This document shows, one piece after another, positions 11,382 through 21,691 of a stretch of DNA of 64,000 bases. The notes under the pieces were generated by a model. The model had not been told where the DNA came from and did not search any database. It saw only the letters and a program-made list of their open reading frames with translations. Position numbers and translations under genes: made by a program. Within the stretch, counting starts at the first letter, position 1. Every line of letters starts with the position of its first letter. The DNA lies in NCBI GenBank assembly GCA_003013855.2, contig PVNU02001430.1:124001-188000 (forward strand), read 5' to 3'. The DNA is from Liriodendron chinense. Its lineage: Eukaryota; Streptophyta; Magnoliopsida; Magnoliales; Magnoliaceae.

Positions 11382-12261
11382 GGCCTAGATCTTATCCTGC
11401 GAACGAGGCGTGATATCATTGCCGCCCGTCGCACGATAGATGAAGCTGAGGGGAAGAGGACTGCCTTGGAGAAGGCAGTTCAAGGAAGAGATCAGCTGCT
11501 CAAGGCCCGTGAGGCGGTGATCGCGAAGAGAGATGAGGAGAAAAAGATCCTCATCGAGAAAATCCAAGTCCTGACCGACAGGTATCAGGCCTTGGACTCA
11601 GACTTCGTGAAGCTCACGGATTTGAAGGAGAAGGCTGAGAGAGAGAGGGAGATCTTCCGCCAAGACAAGATCTCGTTGGAGGAGCAGTTCGCGGAGGCCA
11701 GGTCGCAGCTCAAGGAGGCCTACGACAACCTGACCAAGAAGCGCATCGCTCTTGCACAGCTTAAGGACGACTCGATCCACTGGGACGAGGAGAGAGTCGC
11801 CCTTGTAAAAATGCTCTCGGAGGAAGGTCCTCGGGCGGTTTCCGAGTTCCGGACTTCGCAGCTATATGACGACGAAAGGTACGAGTCATATGATGCTGGT
11901 CGCGACTTTGCGCTAAGAGTAGTGCAACGAATGATCCCATCCTTCGATATGGGGGAGTTTGGTCGAGTCGCGACCATCATAGCTGCTGAAGAGCAAGCTG
12001 CTGTTGAGAACGAGGTGACTGAAGCCACGCAGGCTGAAGGGGCTCCAGAAATGGGCCCTGAAGTAGAGAGCACAGCTCCTCCTCCAAGGGATTGATTTTC
12101 TTTGTTTTCCTCTCTTGTATTCGTGAGTAGATATTGTAAACATTTATCATCAATGAAAAAATATTTTTGGAAGTATTGTCCTCGTTTACTCTTTCCCTTT
12201 CACGCAATGAATGCCTTCTCGTTTTTGTTTACTTTCTTTTCATGTACTGAATGCCTTGTTG

Positions 12262-12561
12262 CAATGATTTATGCTCAACCCGGGGGGGGGGGGGGGGGGG
12301 GTGGTCGTAGCGACCATGCCCTCGTGGAGATAGACTGATCTATCGATTGAGAGAATGTGCTCAATCCGGGGGGTCGTAGCGACCATGCCCTCGTGGAGAT
12401 AGACTGATCTATCGATTGAGAGAATGTGCTCAATCCGGGGGGTCGTAGCGACCATGCCCTCGTGGAGATAGACTGATCTATCGATTGAGAGAATGTGCTC
12501 AATCCGGGGGGTCGTAGCGACCAAACCCTTGTGGAGATAGACTGATCTATCGATTGAGACT
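12262..12561. repeat. 69-bp tandem repeat with G20 run between convergent genes of element A
   Basis: Four units, anchored by 'gacca' at 12312, 12381, 12450 and 12519, give an exact 69-bp period. Each contains tagactgatctatcgattga and a G-rich ccgggggg junction. In the first unit that junction has grown into a G20 run (12282-12301). The array lies between the 3' end of the antisense gene and the 3' end of pol. Confidence 0.92.
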
Positions 12562-12776
12562 CCAAGTTTGCCTCCAGGTTTACCAAGGGTGTGAAGGTCA
12601 TCCATAAAATAGAAATGCGACCATCCTGGGTGAATTTAACCCTACCAAAGGTAGGCGATTGGCCAAGGGATTGTATGCATCCTCTTCAGGGCTATTCAGA
12701 TCCAGGTTAATGGAGTAGCGACCAAAAGATATCTTTCGCTTTATTCATAAAAAGTTGTTTATGAACTACATCGAAT

Positions 12777-13336
12777 CTAGGGGTAGTATCGTAGCAAATG
12801 CTCCACGTGCCAAGGGCGACGTACGGGCTTCCCTTGCATGTCTTCAATATAATAAGTACCGGCTCGCACAATCCTGACAACCCAATATGGGCCTTCCCAA
12901 TTTGGATCCAGCGAACGAGCGGGAACTCCAAGTTTTTGCCTCAGGACCAAATCTCCGGGCTGGAAGGATCTAGGCCGAACCCTCGCATTTCGATAACGAG
13001 CAATACGTTGTTGATATGCTGCCACTCGTACTTGGGAAGCATTTCTTCGTTCTTCCAAGAGATCGAGATGAAGTCGGAGGTTTTCCTGATTACTCGCAGG
13101 GTCATACTACTCGATCCGATACGAGGGCACTTGAATTTCCACTGGTACCACTGCGTCGACGCCAAAAGCTAAGGAGAAAGGGGTTTCTCCTGTTGATGTA
13201 CAAGCCGTGGTTCTATACGCCCATAATACTTCTGGCAGAAGTTCTGGCCACATCCCTTTACATTCCCCTAGCTTGGTCTTTAAATGGTGCTTGATGATCT
13301 TATTCACTGCCTCGACCTGCCCATTTGCCTGAGGAT
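12777..13336 (-). pseudogene. Element A integrase, C-terminal part
   Basis: This is the minus-strand continuation of the integrase after insertion B. It opens with NGQVEAVNKIIKHHLK, which holds the catalytic Glu of the D,D(35)E triad. It then reads PEVLWAYRTTACTSTGETPF and GVDAVVPVEI, typical of Tat integrases, and ends with a C-terminal DNA-binding region rich in FQPGDLVLR and WEGPYWV motifs that stops at 12777. A single in-frame TAG near 13105 interrupts it; no frame change is needed there. The upstream half lies at 20472-20879. Confidence 0.9.
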
Positions 13337-14263
13337 TGTTCGCTTCCCCAAGTGTAGGGTTGCGATGTAGTAATAATCTCAGTAAGACCGAGGTCGATCC
13401 ACAGGGAAGGAAGTAAAAAATTCTAACTATCCTAATAACTAGAATCAAAGAGGTTTGTGAAATTGGTTTTGAACATAAAATAGAAAATCTGATAATGGAA
13501 AGATAACTAGAGCATCAAGGATCCACTTATAGCTTTCCTTAGATGCATAATTCGCTATGGTTTCTCATTCTCTCAACTAGAATCGATATTCAAATCTATC
13601 TAGTCGGATGATAAAGCTGTTAAACCAAACAGTCTGTAATATGTAAGTTCCATACATCAAATTCACTCAATGTAGGCTGATCTGAGCATGCTCAATTGCA
13701 TAGGTCATTCCCCTTTTCTATAAGTCCAGTTCACAATCATAACCATCCTCAAGTCCTCTCACAAGACAAGGCTAGATCATGATTTGAACTAGATTCAAAT
13801 TACATGCACAGTCATTACATATTCCAGAAAATCAACAAAAATAGAACTTTGGTAGGAAGTCCCTTCATGAAGAGCTTAGTACTAGAGCGCACTCCGATTC
13901 CTCGGATCATACAGGTCTAGACCGTTGCAAACGAATTAAGAAACTAAGTAATTCATCCAAACATCCATGAGTCATCACAAGACTAAGAAAAATTACTTAA
14001 AAACTTGTATAAACTTCAAACCAGAGTTCATAATCATGAATTCCAAACTAAAAACCAATAAAACGAATTAAACAATCTAAGAAAACTATAAGGTTCACCT
14101 CTTAGCTCTAGCTAAGAGATTAGCTAATAAAAAGCATATTAAAAACTAGAACTAGAACTAAGAAAATGAAGAAAAACTAGCTGGAGGAGGCTAGGAAGCC
14201 TCCTATGACTTGAACTCCTTGCTCCCCACGTCCTTGGTTGCCCTGGAATAGAAGAGAGCACCT

Positions 14264-14273
14264 CCTTTTATAG
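14264..14273 (-). promoter_or_regulatory. TATA box candidate, element B 3' LTR
   Basis: Minus-strand CTATAAAAGG. The equivalent in the 5' LTR, at 19316-19325, would drive the element. Confidence 0.65.
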
Positions 14274-15056
14274 TGCAGCAATAGTACAGCAACATAGCAG
14301 AATTTGTTTCGCTTGGTACGGCTTAACCAATGGTCGGATTGCCTTCAAATTTGATTTGTAGATTCCTTGTAATGTGATCTTCCTCATAGATGATTTAGAT
14401 TTCCAAGATTGTCCTCTGAATGGGCCCACCAATCACATCACCGACCGCCTCTCAAAATCGCGCACTTCGGGTACCTTTAGAACCAGTCATCTTGCTTTCA
14501 ACGCTCCGGAGTGTACAGAGGTTGGATTGATCTCAAATTTTGAACATGAGTAGAAAACTTCCTCCTCTACATGATAGACGGATTAGATTATCCAAAACGA
14601 TCTCAGAATGTGGTCCGAAAATTAGAACAATTAGGGCTTTTATAAACTCTGCGCAGTTGGAGCTTTCTGGATGGTCCATCTTTCTTCAACCGGTACGATC
14701 AAACCACACACCCTTTTGATCTGAAACTTTTGTGGTTATTCCTATATGGATGTGGTCTAAAAGATGGTCAAAGTAGATTTTTCATATCCTCAATGATGGG
14801 CCACCTGGACAGGCCCAGAGTGGAACAGCAAAATCTGAAACTTTCTGGACAGTTCGTATTGTTTTGGTCACCACGATCAATCCGTAACTCCGATCGACAC
14901 GAAACCACTTGGGTTAGTTCGGCGTCGAGTTCCTCTTCGACATAGATGTGTTGGATTTCCATATATCATCAAGATCGGCCCAGAAAACTGGTCTGAAAAA
15001 CCAGGTGCGGGAATACATTGCTGTTTTAGAATCTGGAATCTGAAACTTGCATGGCC

Positions 15057-15127
15057 GACCGGTCACGACCGGTCAGGCCCTCTTTGGCATTACTCCAGCA
15101 AGCATGGCCGACCGGTCAAGACCGGTC
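15057..15127. repeat. GACCGGTC palindrome array, element B 3' LTR
   Basis: Four GACCGGTC words at 15057, 15067, 15110 and 15120 form two closely spaced pairs. Within each pair the words start 10 bp apart. The pairs are preceded by atggcc. Here the array is about 780 bp upstream of the TATA candidate, much farther than in C, D, G and H. Confidence 0.9.
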
Positions 15128-15387
15128 GGTCTCTTTTTCTTCTCGTTTTCTTCCTTTCTTTCTTCTATTTTCTTCTTTCTTTGCTTCTTTCTTTGCTTCC
15201 TTCTTCCTTCAGCCCTCCTTGGGTCTTCATCCAAGGTTCTAAATCAGCTCTTTTGGTCATCAATTGGGCAAAGTAACTCTCATTCCTACAACCACAAAAC
15301 ATGTATTTGATTAGTCTTTAAATTATGAAAACCATGCATAATGAGTGATGAATTGGGGTTAAAATATGCACAATTAAGAGCTCAACA

Positions 15388-16498
15388 CACCCCCCAACCA
15401 GCATTTTGCTAGTCCCGAGCAAAACATGCGTGAAACAAGTTTCATTCTCCAAATCCAACTCTCCTCTAGAAACTATTCTTCTATACATTCCAAGACACAC
15501 AAGCATAAAAATCAGAGAAATTAGGTGATAGAAGTTGAAACCTTAAACTCTTAGAACATAATAAGTATTTATATGAAATTCCCACTGATTGATTGATAAA
15601 TAGAAGAACTTGAACAAATTCACCCTAGTGTGCATAGTAAAAGTTCATCTCATGAGTTTCTGGGCTCATCTTCATCATAGATCAACTAAACTATGGATTT
15701 CAAGGTGCACAGAGCAACAACAAGCCTATGACAGGAATTTGTCTTACCGTCATTCCGACGACTTTCACACTACGTCCCATTTCCGGCTTTGGTTACGGGT
15801 AGACCATCCCCCGGTTGGTAGTAGGTAGCCCTAATTGGAAATTTCCACCATTTTTCCATCATTCCCAATTTCATCCTTCCTTTTCCTTTTTCTTTTTAAA
15901 TTAGATAGGATTTTTAGAAATCCATATCTTTCGTTATTTTCCCATGGACAAGGATGGACAAAGTACCCCAGCTTGGTTTCTCAACACCTTAAATCAAAGT
16001 ATAGTTAATCAACAAATCACATAATCCTTTCAACCCATGAAAATCGTGTAATGTGAACTAGGTGTAAAAGTGTTCAAATTTTCTATCACTCACATAAATA
16101 GGGGAATTCACATATAAAACCATTATATTAAAAGAAATTCAAAGCTTGCAACATCACTCACTTCGTATCTCCTCTTCTTATACTCGTATCATCTTGAATG
16201 CATAGAAACAACGTTTTCCAAAAGAGTTTTGAATTTTAGAAAAATCGAAAATTTTCTACATAATTGCTCGAAATGTCACAAAAGCTAGTAGATTCATCTA
16301 AGGAATCTCACCCCCAACCAAAATCTTACATTGTCCTTAATGTAATAAGATATGCAATATGCATGACATGAGAGCAATGACACAAAACAAAGGAGAGTGA
16401 GAACGAGAGTACCTGAGGTAGCAAGTTGATCAATTCTAGCATCTTCCATTGTCTCAATGAGACTTATTCAATCCTAAATGCAGAAAGAAATCCTAACC
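15388..16498 (-). other. PPT and conserved 3' non-coding module of element B
   Basis: The PPT (minus GGTTGGGGGGTG) is at 15388-15399. The following ~930 bp is collinear with sequence after the 3' LTR in C (29475), D (33927) and G (50605), including the phrases ttttgctagtcccgagcaaa, cattccggctttggttacgg-like text and cattgtccttaatgtaa. No ORF of note except short conserved peptide remnants. Confidence 0.8.
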
Positions 16499-16505
16499 TA
16501 CCTAC

Positions 16506-18125
16506 CTACCTTTGATTAGTCCGATCGACTACATGATCAAATTTGAGCAGGATCTTCATGAGTTTCAATAGGTTTCTCATGAGGACCATCCAAAGTCCTG
16601 CTCGAATGTATACATGTGTGCGTTTCTTCATGAAAGTCCAATCATAGTATGCACCACACGCATGTAAGGAGGAGATAAGAGCAGCAAACAGATATCTCCT
16701 CAAGTTCTGAATTGGGTTGTAATTGATTAAAAATGGGTCCTCCCAATCAGAATTTTCAATGGGTTGAAGAACCCATGATGGTGGAGAGACATTCATTAAG
16801 TATTTTTCAGTTTGGATTGTCTCCTCCACAAATTCAGATTTGCATGATGTTTCCACAAACCATGGTAAAGAGTGTAAATCAGTGGAATGGTGTTCTTCAG
16901 GCACCGACACCATGTCTAACAAACTATCCAACTCCTTAATCATCTCATCATCCAGATCATAGGGGTGGGTCATGCATTCCTTTAGGAAATCGAGAGAGTC
17001 GAATGAAGGGTCCTCGTTCTCCCTAAGTGATTGAGGAAATTTTGTTTCAAGGGTAAGGAATTCCTCCTCTATAGAGGGGAGGTCTTCCAAAGAAAAAATT
17101 TCAGATTCAGTGGTAAGCACATCATCTAGCATTGGTTGATCTTTTGAAATTTCAGGTTGTGCTACCCCATCATCCAAAGAAACAGAATTTTCAACCCAAG
17201 GGAGTTCTTCCACAATAGAATCCGGCATGTGTTGTTGGTGGAAGGACTCAAAAATATCGACTTCGGCCATCTCTCTAGCAAGAATATCTTCCGATGACTC
17301 AAAAACATTCAGCCCTTTGGAAGAAGAAATCATGGACTCACAATCATCCTTCAAACCCTCATTGTAGGCAATCAAACTATCACTTTCAGATTTTGCAGAT
17401 TCCTCGGGTTCGTCAACCGTCCTTAAAATCTCTTCATCATTCAAATAGGAATAGCTAAAAGAGATAGTTGATTCATTATAATCGATGGTAATGGTGGGAT
17501 CACTGAGATCTACATCCCTTAGAAGTTTAGTCATTAAATCTAGAGAAGGTTGGGTTTGGATAGCCTCATCCTCCTCATTGTTGGGGATTGATTCGGTGTT
17601 CCCAATGTTGGGTTCAATATTTTGAGATGGCGAGAGGTTTTGTATGCATTGCTCAGTTATTTCCATACACTCTCGCAGTGTATCCTCAAGAGTTCGTGTC
17701 GGTTGAGGATCATGAGAAAGAAACTCTTGAGGATAATTGTTGGCATCCATGGTTGGCTCATCCTCCATTGGACTAGAGGTGTGAGGACTCTCTCGATGAA
17801 GACCATACGTGTTATATGACGAAGACTGATAAGATGGTTGATAGGCATAACCATACCAGTGATCACGCAATGTCTTTACCGGTTGGTCATTACTCCCCCG
17901 GTCCTTTTTCTTATTCCTACCTCCTGTTAAACTTGGTGGGATACTCATGTTATTTTCAACCCAGTAATCACGTAGCGTCTTACGTTGGGGGGTAGTGGAG
18001 GTTGATTTACTCTCAGAATAATACTTATGCTTAAATTGGTGCCAATCATAAAGAGTTTTGATTCCATGGTCTGTCATCTCATCTTCCAAAAGGTATGCAT
18101 AAGCACCACACTTCCAATCAGCCAT
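16506..18125 (-). CDS. Unrecognised 539-codon ORF of non-autonomous element B
   Basis: Intact frame from ATG at 18125 to a stop at 16506, in the sense direction of element B. I do not recognise it as a known domain. It is very acidic, with two copies of a KTLRDYW/KTLRDHW motif near residues 49 and 84; LRDY also occurs in the Athila gag proteins nearby (RTLRDYLQP). Around residues 410-440 the pattern DDEMIKELDSLLDMVSV resembles the protease-RT linker of C and G (NDDTIREMDAILDAM). The C-terminus, with THVYIRAGLWMVLMRNLL, matches the C-terminal module of element D (THVYCKAGYWMTLLRNLL). It has no RT, integrase or zinc-knuckle signature, and no signal peptide is evident. The likely origin is a degenerate gag-linker polyprotein retained by a non-autonomous lineage. 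Its function is unknown. Confidence 0.75.
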   Translation of the reverse strand: MADWKCGAYAYLLEDEMTDHGIKTLYDWHQFKHKYYSESKSTSTTPQRKTLRDYWVENNMSIPPSLTGGRNKKKDRGSNDQPVKTLRDHWYGYAYQPSYQSSSYNTYGLHRESPHTSSPMEDEPTMDANNYPQEFLSHDPQPTRTLEDTLRECMEITEQCIQNLSPSQNIEPNIGNTESIPNNEEDEAIQTQPSLDLMTKLLRDVDLSDPTITIDYNESTISFSYSYLNDEEILRTVDEPEESAKSESDSLIAYNEGLKDDCESMISSSKGLNVFESSEDILAREMAEVDIFESFHQQHMPDSIVEELPWVENSVSLDDGVAQPEISKDQPMLDDVLTTESEIFSLEDLPSIEEEFLTLETKFPQSLRENEDPSFDSLDFLKECMTHPYDLDDEMIKELDSLLDMVSVPEEHHSTDLHSLPWFVETSCKSEFVEETIQTEKYLMNVSPPSWVLQPIENSDWEDPFLINYNPIQNLRRYLFAALISSLHACGAYYDWTFMKKRTHVYIRAGLWMVLMRNLLKLMKILLKFDHVVDRTNQR

Positions 18126-18364
18126 AATGAGATTTTAAAGAGTTGAAACTACCTTAATCTAGAAAAAAGAACAAAAAGAAGGGAGATGGAGAGATGTTAC
18201 CCAATAGAGCGAGATATATGTCAGCAACAATGTCCTACAAAATCCAAAAAAATTGTTAGTAATCTAGAAAAAAAATCAGAAAATCTTCTTCTATAAAAAC
18301 TGAAAATCCTACCTAACTAAGACTACTCTATAGTTACTAGAACAATTAGAACCGTTTAACCTCT

Positions 18365-18382
18365 TCCCCGGCAGCGGCGCCA
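18365..18382 (-). other. Primer-binding site of element B
   Basis: Minus strand TGGCGCCGCTGCCGGGGA, six bases inside the 5' LTR. It matches the complement of the plant tRNA-Asp 3' end with one mismatch. Confidence 0.85.
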
Positions 18383-18388
18383 AAAACT

Positions 18389-20471
18389 TGTTCGCTTCCC
18401 CAAGTGTAGGGTTGCGATGTAGTAATAATCTCGGTAAGACCGAGGTCGATCCACAGGGAAGGACGTAAAAAATTCTAACTATCCTAATAACTAGAATCAA
18501 AGAGGTTTGTGAAATTGGTTTTGAACATAAAATAGAAAATCTGATAATGGAAAGATAACTAGAGCATCAAGGATCCACTTATAGCTTTCCTTAGATGCAT
18601 AATTCGCTATGGTTTCTCATTCTCTCAACTAGAATCGATATTCAAATCTATCTAGTCGGATGATAAAGCTGTTAAACCAAACAGTCTGTAATATGTAAGT
18701 TCCATGCATCAAATTCACTCAATGTAGGCTGATCTGAGCATGCTCAATCGCATAGGTCATTCCCCTTTTCTATAAGTCCAGTTCACAATCATAACCATCC
18801 TCAAGTCCTCTCACAAGACAAGGCTAGATCATGATTTGAACTAGATTCAAATTACATGCACAGTCATTACATATTCCAGAAAATCAACAAAAATAGAACT
18901 TTGGTAGGAAGTCCCTTCATGAAGAGCTTAGTACTAGAGCGCACTCCGATTCCTCGGATCATACAGGTCTAGACCGTTGCAAACGAATTAAGAAACTAAG
19001 TAATTCATCCAAACATCCATGAGTCATCACAAGACTAAGAAAAATTACTTAAAAACTTGTATAAACTTCAAACCAGAGTTCATAATCATGAATTCCAAAC
19101 TAAAAACCAATAAAACGAATTAAACAATCTAAGAAAACTATAAGGTTCACCTCTTAGCTCTAGCTAAGAGATTAGCTAATAAAAAGCATATTAAAAACTA
19201 GAACTAGAACTAAGAAAATGAAGAAAAACTAGCTGGAGGAGGCTAGGAAGCCTCCTATGACTTGAACTCCTTGCTCCCCACGTCCTTGGTTGCCCTGGAA
19301 TAGAAGAGAGCACCTCCTTTTATAGTGCAGCAATAGTACAACAACATAGCAGAATGTGTTTCGCTTGGTACGGCTTAACCAATGGTCGGATTGCCTTCAA
19401 ATTTGATTTGTAGCTTCCTTGTAATGTGATCTTCCTCATAGATGATTTAGATTTCCAAGATTGTCCTCTGAATGGGCCCACCAATCACATCACCGACCGC
19501 CTCTCAAAATCGCGCACTTCGGGTACCTTTAGAACCAGTCATCTTGCTTTCAACGCTCCGGAGTGTACAGAGGTTGGATTGATCTCAAATTTTGAACATG
19601 AGTAGAAAACTTCCTCCTCTACATGATAGATGGATTAGATTATCCAAAACGATCTCAGAATGTGGTCCGAAAATTAGAACAATTAGGGCTTTTATAAACT
19701 CTGCGCAGTTGGAGCTTTCTGGATGGTCCATCTTTCTTCAACCGGTACGATCAAACCACACACCCTTTTGATCTGAAACTTTTGTGGTTATTCCTATATG
19801 GATGTGGTCTAAAATTTGGTCAAAGTAGATTTTTCATATCCTCAATGATGGGCCACCTGGACAGGCCCAGAGTGGAACAGCGAAATCTGAAACTTTCTGG
19901 ACAGTTCGTATTGTTTTGGTCACCACGATCAATCCGTAACTCCGATCGACACGAAACCACTTGGGTTAGTTCGGCGTCGAGTTCCTCTTCGACATAAATG
20001 TGTTGGATTTCCAAATATCATCAAGATCGGCCCAGAAAACTGGTCTGAAAAATCAGGTGCGGGAATACATTGCTGTTTTAGAATCTGGAATCTGAAACTT
20101 GCATGGCCGACCGGTCACGACCGGTCAGGCCCTCTTTGGCATTACTCCAGCAAGCATGGCCGACCGGTCAAGACCGGTCGGGCTTCCTTGGCCGACCGGT
20201 CAAGACCGGTTGGTCTCTTTTTCTTCTTGTTTTCTTCCTTTCTTTCTTCTATTTTCTTCTTTCTTTGCTTCTTTCTTTGCTTCCTTCTTCCTTCAGCTCT
20301 CCTTGGGTCTTCATCCAAGGTTCTAAATCAGCTCTTTTGGTCATCAATTGGGCAAAGTAACTCTCATTCCTACAACCACAAAACATGTATTTGATTAGTC
20401 TTTAAATTATGAAAACCATGCATAATGAGTGATGAATTGGGGTTAAAATATGCACAATTAAGAGCTCAACA
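18389..20471 (-). repeat. 5' LTR of element B
   Basis: 2083 bp, paired with 13337-15387. TATA candidate at 19316-19325. The GACCGGTC array (20108-20210) has three pairs instead of two, which accounts for the 32-bp length difference. Confidence 0.95.
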
Positions 20472-20879
20472 AGGATGATATGGAGAAGTGCGGAGATTAC
20501 GTATCTTCCATTTTTCACAAAATTCATCAAAAGCTGCGTTGTCAAACTGTGTACCGTTATCGGTAATTATAGTGTGAGGAAGTCCGAAACGGCATATAAT
20601 ATTTCTCCATACAAACTTAGTAGTTTGTTTCTCAGTAATCTTGGTTAATGGTTCTGCCTCGGCCCATTTGGTGAAATAATCAACCGCCACGATCGCGAAC
20701 CTATTTTGTCCCTTTCCCATGGGTAAGGGCCCGATGATATCGACCCCCCACTGATCAAAGGGCCAAGGGCTATCAACCGGAGTCATCCGTTCGGAAGGTA
20801 CATGGGGTATAGGTGAATATCGCTGGCACTTGTCGCATTTTTTAGAAAATTCAATTGCATCTGCTTCATAGTGGGCCAA
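20472..20879 (-). pseudogene. Element A integrase, N-terminal part, split by element B
   Basis: Minus strand. It shows part of the zinc-binding domain (KKCDKCQRY), then the catalytic core with first Asp in QWGVDIIGPLP and second Asp in TIITDNGTQFD, ending at SPYHP where element B enters. The catalytic Glu lies 35 residues after the second Asp once joined to 13336, so the insertion sits between two catalytic residues. A frameshift at about 20862-20880 separates it from the upstream second RNase H frame. Confidence 0.92.
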
Positions 20880-21691
20880 TAATATCCTTGCCGCATCGCC
20901 TTATATGCTAGGGATCGCCCCCTGGGGTGATTACCACATGCCCCTTGGTGTACTTCATCTAGAACATGAAGTGCTTCTTCTGGATGAAGACATCTTAAAT
21001 AAGGCAAGGAGAAACTTTTTCGCAACAATATTCCGTCTTGCAATGTGTACCTGGAAGCTCGAAGCCGAATTTGTCTTGCAGTTTTCTTATTGTCTGGTAG
21101 GTATCCGTCTCTGAGATACAGGATGATGGGATCCATCCAACATGGAGACGATTGTACCGATATTACCTGCTCAAGAGCCGATTGGTCGATACTTAGGTTC
21201 TGACGATGCTCGATGGGGATCGAATGTGCTAGCTCAGATTCTGGTGCGGAAGCGAGCTTAGCCAATGAGTCGGCAAGTTGGTTCTGCTCGCGAGGAATGT
21301 GGATTATTTCATAGGTCTTCAGTTTCGCGAGCAGGATGAGTACACGAGACTTGTATAAGGCCATCCTTTCTTCTTTGGCTTCAAATTCACCAAGAACTTG
21401 TTTGACAATGAGCTGGGAGTCGTTATGGATTAACAGATTCTGAACCGCAAGGACAATGGCCAGTTCAAGGCCAACGATCAGGGCCTCATATTCTGCTTCA
21501 TTATTTGAGACGCGAGATTCGAAACGCAGAGCATATTGAAAATGTGACCCGTCGGGAGCCACTAAAATTAGGCCCGCTCCGCTACCAGTGGCCCGCGACG
21601 ACCCGTCCACGAAGAGTGACCAAGGAGGCTGGTCGCTGGTCATAGTATTATCTTCGGAGGAGTATGTGAATTCGGTGATGAAGTCAGCCAC
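20870..21691 (-). pseudogene. Element A second RNase H-like (aRH) domain and integrase leader
   Basis: Minus-strand frame with LFVDGSSRATGSGAGL (catalytic Asp), NNEAEYEALIVGLELA (Glu) and IHNDSQLIVKQ (Asp). This is the archaeal-type RNase H that Tat elements carry in addition to the ordinary one. After it come a linker and the start of the integrase zinc domain (HQGACGNHPRGRSL, QGYYWPTM). The frame is lost after YYWPTM through a small indel. Stops between the first RNase H and this domain (21692-21892) show further decay. Confidence 0.9.

Larger units (their letters stand above)
9911..12095 (+). pseudogene. Antisense three-exon accessory gene of a Tat element (Transposase_28-like protein)
   Basis: The gene runs opposite to gag-pol between the integrase end and the 3' LTR. 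Proposed exons are 9911-10528, 10612-11303 and 11382-12095. Both introns are GT...AG and keep frame: phase 1 at the first junction (a glycine codon is rebuilt) and phase 0 at the second. Exon 1 starts MAGNSDETTV and, past a C run, reads YEYQLILGVRLPLHPFIRDV, the signature of the plant 'putative gypsy type transposon' family (Pfam Transposase_28), followed by NGWRVVLGSFALW. Exon 3 is strongly charged and predicted coiled coil (about residues 1-160 of the exon), ending in an acidic tail. Two lesions: a C14 homopolymer (10129-10142) shifts frame, and a TAG at 10459-10461 interrupts exon 1. Function of these proteins is unknown. The family assignment is from memory of its conserved motif. Confidence 0.8.
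13337..15387 (-). repeat. 3' LTR of element B
   Basis: 2051 bp, starting TGTTCGCTTCCCC and ending GAGCTCAACA on the plus strand. It pairs with 18389-20471. Both copies carry ccttttatag (minus CTATAAAAGG) as a TATA candidate and a GACCGGTC array near the U3 end. The only length difference I see is one 32-bp unit of that array, present in the other LTR. Confidence 0.95.
13337..20471 (-). mobile_element. Element B: non-autonomous Athila-like LTR retrotransposon
   Basis: 7135-bp element with TG...CA LTRs, TSD AGGAT (13332-13336 and 20472-20476), a tRNA-Asp-type PBS and a PPT. The LTRs are 2051 and 2083 bp and nearly identical by eye, so the insertion is recent. The 3.0-kb interior has no protease, RT, RNase H or integrase. 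It has one long ORF (16506-18125) and a 3' non-coding module shared with C, D and G. LTR ends and PBS tie it to the Athila elements here, which could supply its enzymes in trans (inference). Confidence 0.9.

Noticed and set aside
12262..12561. Possible CRISPR-like array (69-bp units)
   Set aside because: Units are identical along their whole length with no variable spacers, and the DNA is a plant retrotransposon.
16506..18125. Calling the 539-residue ORF of B a host gene
   Set aside because: It lies between a matched pair of LTRs with TSD, PBS and PPT, in the element's sense direction, and shares a module with element D.
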